Assembly: GCF_000300195.1 (NCBI RefSeq)
Contig: NZ_AMQH01000004.1
Coordinates: 62,001-126,000 of the forward strand
Source of the DNA: Clostridium tunisiense TJ
Lineage (GTDB): Bacteria > Bacillota > Clostridia > Clostridiales > Clostridiaceae
DNA length: 64,000 nt
Reading direction: 5' to 3'
The notes beneath the pieces are model-generated. The model saw nothing but the letters and a program-made list of their open reading frames with translations. It was not told the origin of the DNA and searched no databases. Below, piece by piece: positions 42,846-51,674 of the stretch (positions are counted from its first letter, which is position 1; each line of letters opens with the position of its first letter). Position numbers and translations under genes: made by a program.

Positions 42846-42940
42846 ATAGGCTTTCTTAGTGAAAATTTATCTTTAAAGGCTTTATGAGAACCAAGATAAG
42901 TTCTAGGTATAATTCAAGTCTTTACTTGGGTTTATCTATA
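42846..42940 (+). repeat. Dispersed structured repeat, copy 3 of 9
   Basis: Ordered blocks ATAGGCTTTCTTAGTGAA, GGCTTTATGAGAACCAAGAT, AAGTTCTAGGTATAATTC and ACTTGGGTTTATCTATA match the family, with the AACCAAG/CTTGGGTT pairing preserved. More diverged than copies at 1019 and 56281. Confidence 0.6.
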
Positions 42941-43078
42941 TTAAAATAAAACAAATTATTTTTGCTATATAAATTGGGTTTTCAAGCTATAAATATTAAG
43001 GTTAATGTTTTATACTTCAGTTTTCTCTGATATGTTAGAATCAAATTTTGCTTTAAAAGTTTATAATGGAGGGCTAAT

Positions 43079-43690
43079 ATGGTTATTTATGATATTCTCA
43101 TTTCACTTTTAATTGGGTATTGCTTTGGATTAGTGCATCCTGCTTACATTTTAGGAAAAGCTATAAAAGGAATAGATATAAGAAATGGTGGCTCTAATAA
43201 TTCAGGAGCTTCAAATGCCACAGTAGTTCTTGGATGGAAATATGGAGTTATTACAGCACTTATTGATATACTTAAGGGGACTTTAGCTATACTAGTAGGA
43301 AGGTATATTTTACATTATAATATAATACTTCTATATATTATTGGTTTTGGAGTAATAATAGGACATGATTTTCCCTTTTACATGAACTTCAAAGGTGGAA
43401 AGGGGACAGCATCAGTTATTGGAGTGTTTTTAGGGATTAATCCAATAATTGGACTTTTAATGGGAATTACTATAATCTTAATTACAGTAATTACAGATTA
43501 TATAGTCATTGGAACAATAGCTATCCATATTGTAGCAGTTATTCTTACATTTATAAATTATCCAATGGTATGCACCATGCTTGTTTTCTTACTTACCTTG
43601 CTCACCATAAGCAAACATTGGAGTAATATGATAAAGATAAAAAATAAAACTGAAATTGGATTAAGATCAACTTTAAAGAAGAAAAGATAA
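43079..43690 (+). CDS. plsY: PlsY-like glycerol-3-phosphate acyltransferase
   Basis: A 203-residue membrane enzyme that moves an acyl group from acyl-phosphate to glycerol-3-phosphate. It has about five membrane segments. Conserved PlsY motifs: the first region GGSNNSGASNATVVLGWKYG (canonical G-S-x-N-x-GATN) and the second IIGHDFPFYMNFKGGKGTAS, holding the His, Pro and Lys positions. The first motif is a variant (GASN, two N's), typical of the paralogous clostridial forms. SD GGAGG. Which of several PlsY copies this is cannot be told. Confidence 0.85.
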   Translation: MVIYDILISLLIGYCFGLVHPAYILGKAIKGIDIRNGGSNNSGASNATVVLGWKYGVITALIDILKGTLAILVGRYILHYNIILLYIIGFGVIIGHDFPFYMNFKGGKGTASVIGVFLGINPIIGLLMGITIILITVITDYIVIGTIAIHIVAVILTFINYPMVCTMLVFLLTLLTISKHWSNMIKIKNKTEIGLRSTLKKKR

Positions 43691-43698
43691 AATTTAAT

Positions 43699-43800
43699 AT
43701 AGGCTTCCGAAGTAAAAATGTATTTTTTCATCACCAAGGCCTTAAGAAAATCAAGGTAGGGGTAAGGCATAAGCTAAGCCTTAAAGTTGGTTTCCTATAA
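43699..43800 (+). repeat. Dispersed structured repeat, copy 4 of 9
   Basis: AATATAGGCTTCCGAAG, TTCATCACCAAGGCCTTAAG, ATCAAGGTAGG, GCATAAGCTAAGCC, then GGTTTCCTATAA. Inner AAGGC/GCCTT pairing and outer GAAA/TTTC pairing remain. Confidence 0.7.
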
Positions 43801-43953
43801 AAAGAACTATTTCTTCATTTAAATTATGAAGAAATAGTTCTTCTATCATTGCATAACTAAGAAACTAGCCATTTAAATATCTTAAACAGTCCTTTTGAGT
43901 CTAATATAAAATAGTCATATGGCTCAAGTTCCCATTAGCATTTCAAAAGTATT

Positions 43954-44313
43954 TTAAGAACTAATTAACCGCTTTACAGCTTTCCCATGGGAATATCCAA
44001 GGGTGGCAATAGATCTTACAAGTAGAATAGTAGCCATACCTGCAAAAATTCCAGTTAAAAATCTTCTTGGGTTATTACTAATCCATTTGCCTTTATATTG
44101 ACCTACTCCATCAATTAATAAAGGAATAAAAAACATAAGTACCATAAAGATATTACTTGAAAAGCCTATAATTAGCCATAATAATCCTAAAAAGTAGCCT
44201 ATTAGAATGCCAGTACAACGGGCACAAATAGGAAATTGTTTTCCCTTTATAAAAAAAGATCTTTCAGGTAATCTATGACAAAAAAACATGTAGTGTAAAA
44301 GCTTATCCATCAT
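43954..44313 (-). CDS. DUF2085 family membrane protein
   Basis: A 119-residue protein with three membrane segments. The DUF2085 signature is clear: FFCHRLPERSFFIKGKQFPI followed by CARCTG. The conserved Cys residues in CHRLPERS and CARCTG suggest metal or redox binding near the membrane face. Its start lies 6 nt after the stop of the zinc-ribbon gene, so they are cotranscribed. Function not known. Confidence 0.86.
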   Translation of the reverse strand: MMDKLLHYMFFCHRLPERSFFIKGKQFPICARCTGILIGYFLGLLWLIIGFSSNIFMVLMFFIPLLIDGVGQYKGKWISNNPRRFLTGIFAGMATILLVRSIATLGYSHGKAVKRLISS

Positions 44314-44319
44314 AGCGTT

Positions 44320-44700
44320 TTAATAGTATATATCAGATGAAAATGAAAATGCTATGACTAAGAATATTATATATATTGCTACATACGCAACAATTCCACC
44401 AATCATCCAATAACATATGCGTTTTGAGCTGTTTGGTTTTTCATCTCTCCATAAAAAATAAAGAATAAATCCAACAATAGGAAAACAGCAAGAAACTACA
44501 CCAGCAAAATTAGATGGGTTATCCTTAGGATTCATAGGTTGAGAGTTAAAATTAGTGCTATTAAAATTTGAATAGTTTGTTGACTCTGCAAATTGATTTG
44601 GCTGATTAAAACTGGTAGCTTCACTATGAAGGTTATTCCCACAGTTGCTACAGAATTTAGCATCATCATTTTGTTGAGATCTACATTTTGAACAATGCAT
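44320..44700 (-). CDS. Zinc-ribbon membrane protein
   Basis: A 126-residue protein. It begins MHCSKCRSQQNDDAKFCSNC (two CxxC knuckles: CSKC and CSNC), then an N/S/F-rich low-complexity linker, and two membrane helices (FAGVVSCCFPIVGFILYFLW and YWMIGGIVAYVAIYIIFLVI). GGGGAGGTG precedes the start on the minus strand; the ATG at 44721 is upstream of the SD. The layout of zinc ribbon plus helices is common in clostridia. Role unknown, probably linked to the DUF2085 neighbour. Confidence 0.8.
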   Translation of the reverse strand: MHCSKCRSQQNDDAKFCSNCGNNLHSEATSFNQPNQFAESTNYSNFNSTNFNSQPMNPKDNPSNFAGVVSCCFPIVGFILYFLWRDEKPNSSKRICYWMIGGIVAYVAIYIIFLVIAFSFSSDIYY

Positions 44701-45034
44701 ATTAAAAATACACCTCCCCATTATAATTATCGGTCTATTTAATTATATATTTATAAACTTTATATAATTACTTAATATAAGTTGAAAATTTGTTACTATA
44801 CCATGATATCAAAAACTATACTAGGTTGAACAGAATGTATGTGCAAATTTTCAGTTTTAATTATATTTTTTATCTAAATATATACAATAATGACGAAAGG
44901 GTTAAATAAAATTAAGTAGGATAGTATTTTGTGAAAGTCCACCTATAGATATTGGTATTATTAAATTACTTGAGATATAATAATAATTAATACTTGTAAT
45001 AATTACTTACATAAAGCTTTAAGCTATTAATCTT
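44701..45034. other. About 330-bp divergent spacer, no gene recognised
   Basis: AT-rich region between the minus-strand zinc-ribbon gene and a coding remnant. Its promoter for the minus-strand genes probably lies here. No repeat copy or hairpin worth naming. Confidence 0.4.
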
Positions 45035-45190
45035 TATAAGCATCAAGGATCTGAAGTATAAGTTAAATACTTAGGTGATATTCAAAGAGAGCTTGAAAAC
45101 CTGGATAAAGTAGTGAATATCCATGGTTATTATAATTTGAAGAGCATTTTAAAAACTAAGAATAGATTGCATTTTGAGCTGATTAATTAG
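45035..45190 (+). pseudogene. Coding remnant of an unrecognised protein
   Basis: One frame reads YKHQGSEV, a stop, then VKYLGDIQRELENLDKVVNI and HGYYNLKSILKTKNRLHFEL before TAG. Amino-acid composition is that of a real soluble protein, but there is no start codon, no SD and one internal stop. It appears to be the tail of a lost gene. Confidence 0.5.
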
Positions 45191-45246
45191 ATATAAATCA
45201 GGTCAATATTTAAAATATATAAGTCTACATAAAGGGAGTTGTTAAT

Positions 45247-46275
45247 TTGAGTAAAGTATATTTTATTAAAAATTCAGAGTCTGATTATAATAAGCTTGGA
45301 AAAGAGGCTTTGGAGCTATTGAAAAAGGTAGTATTAGATACTGGACATAAGTTTGAAAAAGAAGTACCTATAAAGGTTCATTTTGGAGAGAAAGGAAACA
45401 AAACCTTTATCCCTGCAAAATGCTATGACGAAACCATAAATTATTTAAAGGAAAATGGAGTAGCTCCAGCTTATATCGAAACTAATGTGTTATATAGAGG
45501 ATCAAGAACTACTACAGAGCTTCATCTTGAAACAGCAAAGGAGCATGGCTTCACACAAATTCCAATTATAATAGCAGATGGAGATATTGGAACAGAGTAT
45601 GATGAAGTAGAAATAAATAAAGAGTATATAAATAAATGTAAAATAGGTAAAGGATATGGAAAGTACAAACAATTTATTGTTATGAGCCATTTCAAAGGAC
45701 ACGCAGAAGCAGGATTTGGAGGCGCACTGAAGCAGCTTGCTATGGGCTTTGCAGCTAGAGGCGGAAAGCTAGAGCAACATTCAGGTATATCACCTCAGGT
45801 AGATGCTGAAAGATGCATAACTTGTGGTATTTGTGTGAATAAGTGTAACTTTAATGCCATTGAAACTTCTGATGTTGCCGTAATTGATGAAAATAAGTGC
45901 ATTGGTTGTGCAGGATGTATTGCGGTTTGTCCGCAAGGAGCAATTGAAAACACTTGGGGAGGTTCTCATTTTTTTGAAAAGCTTTCAGAGTATGCTTACG
46001 GAGCAGCAAAAGATAAGGATATCATATACATTACTTTTGTTCACAATATTACCAAGGAGTGCGATTGTGCTGGTACAGCAATGAAACCAATTGCTGCAAA
46101 CATTGGTATTCTTGCTGGAAAAGATCCTGTTGCCTTAGATGCAGCATGTTTAGACTTAATACAGAAAAATAGTGGGCAAAAGCTTTTTGAAAAAGGCAGA
46201 GCTTCCCTTAATCATGCAGAAAAAATTGGATTGGGAACAAGGGAGTATGAGCTCGTTGAAATCAATAACATATAG
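45247..46275 (+). CDS. DUF362 protein with two 4Fe-4S clusters
   Basis: A 342-residue protein: an N-terminal DUF362 domain (VHFGEKGNKTFIPAK, MSHFKGHAEAGFGGALKQL) with a bacterial ferredoxin inserted near residues 188-240. CITCGICVNKC and CIGCAGCIAVCPQ supply eight cysteines for two 4Fe-4S clusters. It closes with the conserved AGKDPVALDAACLDLIQ. Cytoplasmic; a redox role is likely but the substrate is unknown. It starts at TTG 45247, after AAAGGGAG. Confidence 0.88.
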   Translation: MSKVYFIKNSESDYNKLGKEALELLKKVVLDTGHKFEKEVPIKVHFGEKGNKTFIPAKCYDETINYLKENGVAPAYIETNVLYRGSRTTTELHLETAKEHGFTQIPIIIADGDIGTEYDEVEINKEYINKCKIGKGYGKYKQFIVMSHFKGHAEAGFGGALKQLAMGFAARGGKLEQHSGISPQVDAERCITCGICVNKCNFNAIETSDVAVIDENKCIGCAGCIAVCPQGAIENTWGGSHFFEKLSEYAYGAAKDKDIIYITFVHNITKECDCAGTAMKPIAANIGILAGKDPVALDAACLDLIQKNSGQKLFEKGRASLNHAEKIGLGTREYELVEINNI

Positions 46276-46433
46276 TTGGAACAATTAAAGTTTTAATATA
46301 AAAATAATCCTTTTGTGTGATTATTTTAAATAGGTTTCTGCTGGGAAAGGCCTAAGTACTAAGTAACAGTAACTTCTTAATCCTAATAGTATAAGGATTT
46401 AAGCTACAATGAAAATTCCATAGTAAATAATTG

Positions 46434-46495
46434 ACGTCTGAAGCTTTCATATGCCCCCTGTGAAGTACACAGGGGGCAGTTCATTTTACAGACGT
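46434..46495 (+). terminator. Nested GC-rich stem-loop downstream of the DUF362 gene
   Basis: An 11-bp perfect stem TGCCCCCTGTG/CACAGGGGGCA (46452-46462 with 68-78) with a 5-nt loop sits inside an outer ACGTCTG (46434-46440) / CAGACGT (46489-46495) pairing. It is the GC-richest spot in the region. No T run follows the inner stem. A transcript end or a regulatory RNA structure are both possible. Confidence 0.55.
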
Positions 46496-46541
46496 TAAAT
46501 TTTTATCCATTTATAGGTGTATAATGTGATAATTTAAAGAG

Positions 46542-46697
46542 CTAATCCGATTTTTTTGCCATATTGTAAGGTTCTCCTACCTCTTCTATACACAGTTTTT
46601 CTATTATTTTATCAATTATAGCAACACAAGCTTTATCTATAGCAACTGGATTAGTAAAAGCAAACACTTCTATAGCATCAATAAATTTTAATTGTAG
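46542..46697 (-). pseudogene. C-terminal remnant of a DUF362/ferredoxin-type protein
   Basis: On the minus strand, 52 codons before the TAG at 46542-46544 read VFAFTNPVAIDKACVAIIDK then IIEKLCIEEVGEPYNMAKKS. The PVAIDKACV segment matches the DUF362 ending (DPVALDAACLDLI in the gene at 45247). The N-terminal part has been lost. It is a convergent relic of a related gene. Confidence 0.5.
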
Positions 46698-46816
46698 AGA
46701 TAAACTAATAATAATTATTGACTAATACAAATAAACATTTATAATAGAAAATATATGTATAGAAAATATTCGTATGCGAAATATTATTATAGAAAATACT
46801 TTTGCTGAATATTTTT

Positions 46817-46914
46817 ATAGAGAACTAAAATTGACACTAAATTTATATGTAAAGTTTACCCTAGTTCCCTTAAGGCTTTTAAAGAGGTATATAATAAAAT
46901 CTAGCATATAAGCT
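46817..46914 (-). repeat. Dispersed structured repeat, copy 5 of 9 (minus orientation)
   Basis: Read on the minus strand it contains TTAAAAGCCTTAAGGGAACT, AGGGTAAACTTTACATATAA, and AATTTTAGTTCTCTATAA. The base pairing of GGGAAC with GTTCTC is retained. It lies within the 5' leader of the MarR gene. Confidence 0.7.
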
Positions 46915-46967
46915 TATGGTATATGACTAGTTAGCGAATTTTACAATAAGGTAGGAGGAGTTATAGG

Positions 46968-47411
46968 ATGAAGGAAAGCAACGGACAAGCTGTTTCCAAG
47001 CTTCTAAGAGATATAAATTCATTAATTCAAGATAATTTTAAAGAACATTTTTGTGAGCTAGGACTGACCCCACCACAAATTATGGTTGCAGGGGTACTAT
47101 GCAATAAAAAGTCCATGAAGATTAGCGAGATAAGTGAAAAGATAAATTTATCTAACAGTACAGTATCTGGTATAGTTGATAGATTAGAGAAAGTAGATGT
47201 AGTACGAAGAGTTCGAGATGCAAAGGATAGAAGAGTAGTAAGAGTGGAGCTTACTGATGAATTTGAAAATATAAATGTAGGGTTTCATGATAAAATAAAA
47301 AGTTATTTTGAAGAACTTTTAAGTAACTGTAATAAGGAAGAGTGTAGAAAAATAATAGACGGATTAGAAATGCTAAAGGAAGTACTTGAAGGAAAAAGTA
47401 CAAATAATTAG
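46968..47411 (+). CDS. MarR family transcriptional regulator
   Basis: A 147-residue winged-helix regulator. The DNA-binding part has KISEISEKINLSNSTVSGIV, and RLEKVDVVRRVRDAKDRR is the classic wing. The N-terminal dimerisation helices and the C-terminal EECRKIIDGLEMLKEVLEG are present. It lies 193 nt upstream of an export operon (adaptor, ATPase, permease), which it probably represses until a ligand binds. SD is AGGAGG. Confidence 0.92.
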   Translation: MKESNGQAVSKLLRDINSLIQDNFKEHFCELGLTPPQIMVAGVLCNKKSMKISEISEKINLSNSTVSGIVDRLEKVDVVRRVRDAKDRRVVRVELTDEFENINVGFHDKIKSYFEELLSNCNKEECRKIIDGLEMLKEVLEGKSTNN

Positions 47412-47604
47412 GTTGTATGAAACATGGTAAAACAAGTGTTATAAAGTGATTTAACCTAAAGTTTAATTTAATACCATGCTTTGAAGTAATCCTATAAAAA
47501 AATATTAGGAAATTGATTTTAGTTAAGTCAAGTATCATAAGCAATTAAGTTATCTAGAAATTAGTTGGCTGCATGCCAATAAATTAAGTGAGGGGAATTT
47601 GAAA

Positions 47605-48906
47605 ATGAAGAGAAAAGGTTTAGTAATAACGGCAGTTATAATATTGCTTGCTGTAATATTTGGAGGAGTAGCTTTTAAGGCAAAAGGAAATAAAGGAAAA
47701 GAAGTTACCCTACATAAGATTCAAAAGGGAGAGTTAAACTCTTACCTAGCTACCTCTGGTACAGTGAAGTCTAAAAATGTTAAAGAATACTTTGGAAGTG
47801 GGCTTAAAATTAATAAAGTAAACGTAAAAGTTGGAGATGCTGTTAAAAAGGGTGATGCTCTTATAACTTACGATACATCTGATTTAAATGTTCAGCTTAA
47901 ACAGGCAGAAATCCAGCATAACAACGCAGTGTTACAAAAGCAGGATATAGTTAATCAAAAAAATAATTTAGAAGGAAAAGTTGCAGAACTAAACAAGTTA
48001 ATTAAACAACTCGAAAATAGCACTAATAATCAAACCAACAATAGTACTGCACAGTTAGAAGATATAATTAAGGAGCTGCAAAATAATCCTCAGCTTCAAA
48101 CTAACATTGAAGATTTAAATAAGGTAATTGGCACACTACAAAATAATGCTACTCCCCAGAATAATGTTGAGCAATTAAAAGCTACAAGAGATCAATTAAA
48201 AGCACAAATTCCATCTTCTGAAAAGTTAAAGCAGTTAGATAATTCAGTAGCTCTAGCTAAGACTTCATTAGAGGCAGTTCAAAGTAAATTTAATGCAGTG
48301 AAAGATGGAATAGTGGCGGACTTTGATGGTGTAATTACTTCTTTAAGTGGAACAGTAGGTGCAATGTCAACTCCAAATATGGCAGTAATAACTCTTCAAG
48401 ATTTAAATAGCCTTAAATTAACAATTTCACTAAATAAGTTTGATACAGAAAAAGTTAAGGTAGGACAAAATGCTGAAATAAAAAATAATAATAAAGCGTA
48501 CAGTGGTCAAGTGGCTTTTATTAGCCCATCAGCAAGTAAGCAGGGCAATGCAGCAATGGCTGCAGTAGGTGGAAGCAGTGAAGGAAATTTAAGTGCAGAC
48601 ATTGATGTGCTAGAACCTGCACAAGAATTAAAAGTAGACTTTCAGGCAGATGTAAATATCTTAACGGGAACTGTGACAGATGCACTAAAAGTTCCAATTG
48701 AAGCACTGGTTACTGAAAAGGATGGAAAGAATTTTGTATTTGTAGTTGAAGGTGGTTTAGCAAAGAAGAAGGAAGTAAAGGTTGGACTTCAATCAGATAC
48801 AGAAATACAAATAGTTGAAGGCTTAGGAGAAAATGAAGCTATAATTTTAAATACCACAGACTTAAAAGATGGAGATAAGGTTATAGAAAGCCAGAAGGAG
48901 GAATAG
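47605..48906 (+). CDS. Membrane-fusion/adaptor protein (HlyD/MacA-like)
   Basis: A 433-residue periplasmic-adaptor-type protein anchored by one N-terminal helix (LVITAVIILLAVIFGGVAF). A biotinyl-lipoyl half motif precedes a long coiled coil (about 85-225) with an unusual N/Q/T-rich insert (NNQTNNSTAQLEDIIKELQN), then the second half motif and beta-barrel (GVITSLSGTVGAMS; LKVPIEALVTEKDGKNFVFV). In a single-membrane cell it bridges the transporter to the cell surface. ATG 47605 is used because AGGGG lies 9 nt upstream; TTG 47599 is too close. Confidence 0.88.
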   Translation: MKRKGLVITAVIILLAVIFGGVAFKAKGNKGKEVTLHKIQKGELNSYLATSGTVKSKNVKEYFGSGLKINKVNVKVGDAVKKGDALITYDTSDLNVQLKQAEIQHNNAVLQKQDIVNQKNNLEGKVAELNKLIKQLENSTNNQTNNSTAQLEDIIKELQNNPQLQTNIEDLNKVIGTLQNNATPQNNVEQLKATRDQLKAQIPSSEKLKQLDNSVALAKTSLEAVQSKFNAVKDGIVADFDGVITSLSGTVGAMSTPNMAVITLQDLNSLKLTISLNKFDTEKVKVGQNAEIKNNNKAYSGQVAFISPSASKQGNAAMAAVGGSSEGNLSADIDVLEPAQELKVDFQADVNILTGTVTDALKVPIEALVTEKDGKNFVFVVEGGLAKKKEVKVGLQSDTEIQIVEGLGENEAIILNTTDLKDGDKVIESQKEE

Positions 48907-48908
48907 TT

Positions 48909-49601
48909 ATGGTTGAAGTTAAAGACCTGGTAAAGATATATTCCACTGGTGAACTAAAGTTTACAGCCTTAAGAAGTGTTAGCCTTAAAATTGAACAAGG
49001 AGAATTTACTTCCATTATGGGGCCCTCTGGATCAGGAAAATCTACTCTTATGAATATTTTAGGGTGCCTAGATAAATTAGACGGTGGAAAGTATTTGTTA
49101 AACAACAAGGATATCTCTCAGATGAAGGATGATGAACTTGCACGTATAAGAAATAAGGAAATTGGTTTTGTTTTTCAAGCTTTTAATCTTCTACCAAGAA
49201 TGACTATTCTTGAAAATGTAGAACTTCCAATGACTTATGCAGGAATATCGCCAAAGGAAAGAAGAGAAAAGGCACTTCTTGCTTTAAAGAGAGTTGGCCT
49301 TGAAGATAGAGTCAAACATAAACCAAATGAAATCTCAGGGGGGCAAAAACAAAGGGTTGCCATTGCTAGAGCCATAGTAAATAATCCTTCTGTTATTATG
49401 GCAGATGAACCAACAGGAAACTTAGACTCTAAATCTACTGAAGAGATTTTAAGGATATTCCAAGGATTAAATAATGAGGGAGCTACTATTATTATGGTTA
49501 CCCATGAACCAGATGTAGCTCAATATACAAAGCGAATTGTACGTTTTCGTGATGGAGAAATAGTTTCAGATGAAAATGTGAAAAATAGAATTTTATTGTA
49601 G
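48909..49601 (+). CDS. MacB/LolD-type ABC transporter ATP-binding protein
   Basis: A 230-residue ATPase: Walker A GPSGSGKST, Q-loop VFQAFNLLPR, signature ISGGQKQRVA, Walker B VIMADEPTGNLDS, H-loop THEPDVA. The ARIRNKEIGFVF segment is the family-typical mechanotransmission region. It starts two bases after the adaptor stop. It powers the export with the next gene. Confidence 0.93.
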   Translation: MVEVKDLVKIYSTGELKFTALRSVSLKIEQGEFTSIMGPSGSGKSTLMNILGCLDKLDGGKYLLNNKDISQMKDDELARIRNKEIGFVFQAFNLLPRMTILENVELPMTYAGISPKERREKALLALKRVGLEDRVKHKPNEISGGQKQRVAIARAIVNNPSVIMADEPTGNLDSKSTEEILRIFQGLNNEGATIIMVTHEPDVAQYTKRIVRFRDGEIVSDENVKNRILL

Positions 49602-49612
49602 GAGGGGATACC

Positions 49613-50821
49613 ATGAACCTTATAGAAAACTTTAAAATGGCTCTAGATAGTATCATAGCAAATAAAATGAGATCCTTTCTTACAATGCTAGGGATTATTA
49701 TAGGAATCAGCTCAGTTATAGCTATTGTATCTCTTGGTCAGGGGGGACAAAAAACTATAACCAGTGAGTTTGAGAAAATAGGTTCTTCTAGTGTTACTAT
49801 TAGTGTGAGAAGTGCAAATGCTAGCACTAGTGATTATATTACGGAAGAGGATGTAAGTCAGATTAAAGAAAGACTTCCTATGGTAAAGTATGCTACGCCT
49901 GTACTACAAAAGAGAGGCAACATAGTTTCTGAGAAAGCATCGAAATCCGTTGTACTAATCGGTGGAAGTGAGGACTTAAAGCAGCTTCAAAATATTGAAA
50001 TGCTCTATGGAAGATATTATAATGCCAGTGAAACCTTAGAAGGAAAAGCGGTAGCTATAATTGATCAAGTTTCTGCAAAGGCTTTATTTGGCTATGAGGA
50101 TGCAGTAGGTAAGGTTGTAACGGTTGGCCCTAAAACTGGTACGAAGAAAGCTACAATTATAGGAATTAGTAAAAGTCAATTTGACACCTTTGGTATGAGT
50201 GATGAAAATATGCCTGTAATGGCTTATGTTCCAACACGTTTTGTAATGCAACTATTTCCAAATGACACTTTGATTAGTAGTGTTATGATAACTTCAGATG
50301 ATAAAAAAAATATAGAAGCTGCAGGAATTACCACCATAAAGCTATTAGAAAATAGACATGGAAATAGAGAAAGAGAAATATATAAAGCAGAGAATGTTTT
50401 AAAGCAGCTTGACCAAGTTAATAAAGTTCTTGGAATCTTTACAGCCTTTATTGGGGCTGTGGCAGCCATATCCTTAATTGTTGGAGGAATAGGAGTTATG
50501 AATATAATGCTGGTGTCAGTAACAGAGCGTACAAGAGAAATTGGAATTAGAAAAGCCATTGGAGCTACAACTAAAACTATTTTACTTCAATTTCTAACTG
50601 AGTCAGTGATTATTACCCTTATTGGTGGAATAATCGGGATGATACTAGGAATAGCCTTAGCTTATGGCCTTGGAACATTTGCTAATATTACCCCAGTAGT
50701 GTCACCTATGGTTATTGTAGGAACAATAATTTTCTCCTCTGCTGTTGGAATATTTTTTGGAATTTATCCAGCCAAGAAGGCAGCGGATTTAGATCCAATT
50801 GAAGCTTTAAGATATGAGTAG
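49613..50821 (+). CDS. MacB/FtsX-type ABC transporter permease
   Basis: A 402-residue permease with one N-terminal helix (TMLGIIIGISSVIAIVSL), a large extracellular domain (about 45-270) and three C-terminal helices. Family landmarks: RSFLTMLGIIIGI at the start and GGIGVMNIMLVSVTERTREI followed by GIRKAIGA. Together with the adaptor and the ATPase it forms a MacAB-like exporter for peptides or antibiotics. SD GGAGGGG. Confidence 0.93.
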   Translation: MNLIENFKMALDSIIANKMRSFLTMLGIIIGISSVIAIVSLGQGGQKTITSEFEKIGSSSVTISVRSANASTSDYITEEDVSQIKERLPMVKYATPVLQKRGNIVSEKASKSVVLIGGSEDLKQLQNIEMLYGRYYNASETLEGKAVAIIDQVSAKALFGYEDAVGKVVTVGPKTGTKKATIIGISKSQFDTFGMSDENMPVMAYVPTRFVMQLFPNDTLISSVMITSDDKKNIEAAGITTIKLLENRHGNREREIYKAENVLKQLDQVNKVLGIFTAFIGAVAAISLIVGGIGVMNIMLVSVTERTREIGIRKAIGATTKTILLQFLTESVIITLIGGIIGMILGIALAYGLGTFANITPVVSPMVIVGTIIFSSAVGIFFGIYPAKKAADLDPIEALRYE

Positions 50822-50910
50822 GATTTCACTTTGAAATAAGAATTAAATATAAAAAATTTAATATTAGTTTTTTAAAAGTTCATTTCAGATTTAAATAAGA
50901 ACTAAAATAG

Positions 50911-50954
50911 CCCACAGAATTAAGCCTACTAAGGTTAATTCTGTGGGTTATTTT
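50911..50954 (+). terminator. Terminator of the exporter operon
   Basis: CCCACAGAATTA (50911-50922) pairs with TTAATTCTGTGGG (50935-50947), followed by TTATTTTAT. Confidence 0.85.
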
Positions 50955-51184
50955 ATACTTATATTGATAGGAAACTCAAAATCCTATGTATTAATAAATA
51001 GAGTTGCTAAGCTTACAGGAGGTTATTAGGCTTATTAATTTTTAAAGAATGCTTATTTTAAGAAACTATTTTCAAAAGGAATAGTTTAACTAGCTTAGAT
51101 ACATAAAAATCCTATAAAACAAAAGCAATAAACATTAATTTTACCAATAAGTAAAAATACATATATTAGATATTAAAATAGTTA

Positions 51185-51213
51185 TTTACATATATGTATC
51201 AAAGTAGTACAAT
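51185..51213 (+). promoter_or_regulatory. Promoter of the tRNA pair
   Basis: TTTACA (51185-51190), 17 nt, TACAAT (51208-51213), located 21 nt before the first tRNA. A good housekeeping-type match; no other gene could use it. Confidence 0.6.
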
Positions 51214-51234
51214 GTTTTTGTAAGCAATACTTGT

Positions 51235-51310
51235 GTGCCATTAGCTCAGTTGGTAGAGCACTTGACTCTTAATCAAGGGGCCCAGGGTTCGAGCCCCTGA
51301 TGGCGCACCA
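51235..51310 (+). tRNA. tRNA-Lys (anticodon CTT), copy 1
   Basis: 76 nt with encoded CCA. Acceptor GTGCCAT pairs ATGGCGC, D-arm TAGCTCAGTTGGTAGAGC, anticodon arm CTTGA-CTCTTAA-TCAAG giving CTT, and T-arm CAGGG-TTCGAGC-CCCTG. It decodes AAG. Confidence 0.96.
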
Positions 51311-51317
51311 CATATTT

Positions 51318-51393
51318 GTGTCATTAGCTCAGTTGGCAGAGCACTTGACTCTTAATCAAGGGGTCCAGGGTTCGAACCCCTGATGACGCACCA
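51318..51393 (+). tRNA. tRNA-Lys (anticodon CTT), copy 2
   Basis: 76 nt, CCA encoded. Differs from copy 1 at a few places, including a paired change in the acceptor stem (GTGTCAT/ATGACGC) that keeps the base pair, plus D-loop and variable-loop changes. Anticodon CTT. Confidence 0.96.
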
Positions 51394-51395
51394 AA

Positions 51396-51433
51396 AATAC
51401 CTTAAAGCTTTTAATAGCTTTAAGGTATTTTTT
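51396..51433 (+). terminator. Terminator after the tRNA pair
   Basis: AATACCTTAAAGCT pairs with AGCTTTAAGGTATT, then TTTTT. It starts 3 nt after the second CCA. Confidence 0.9.
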
Positions 51434-51674
51434 ATGCTTTAAATCTGATTATAGGGACCAGAAAAAACTCATTTTGTCATAAAAAGTTTTATAACGGGAA
51501 AATCACTTGTGATTACTTCTTATAAACATGTCAATAATTATAAAGATAATAACGTTATAAATTATGATAACTATTAAATTTAGCTGATGCTAAAAGGGTT
51601 AGACATAAGTCTATAGCTAAGGGAATATTTATCAATTCGAAATAAAAGAAATCGTATGATATTAGGAGGATTTT

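Noticed and set aside
42699..42887. Plus-strand open frame of 62 codons just after the HMA-fold gene
   Set aside because: It runs through the terminator at 42719-42753 and into repeat copy 3; no SD.
50960..51110. Possible degenerate repeat copy before the tRNA pair (ATAGGA and TCCTAT, AAACTA and TAGTTT)
   Set aside because: The block order does not match the family; ordinary short palindromes explain it.
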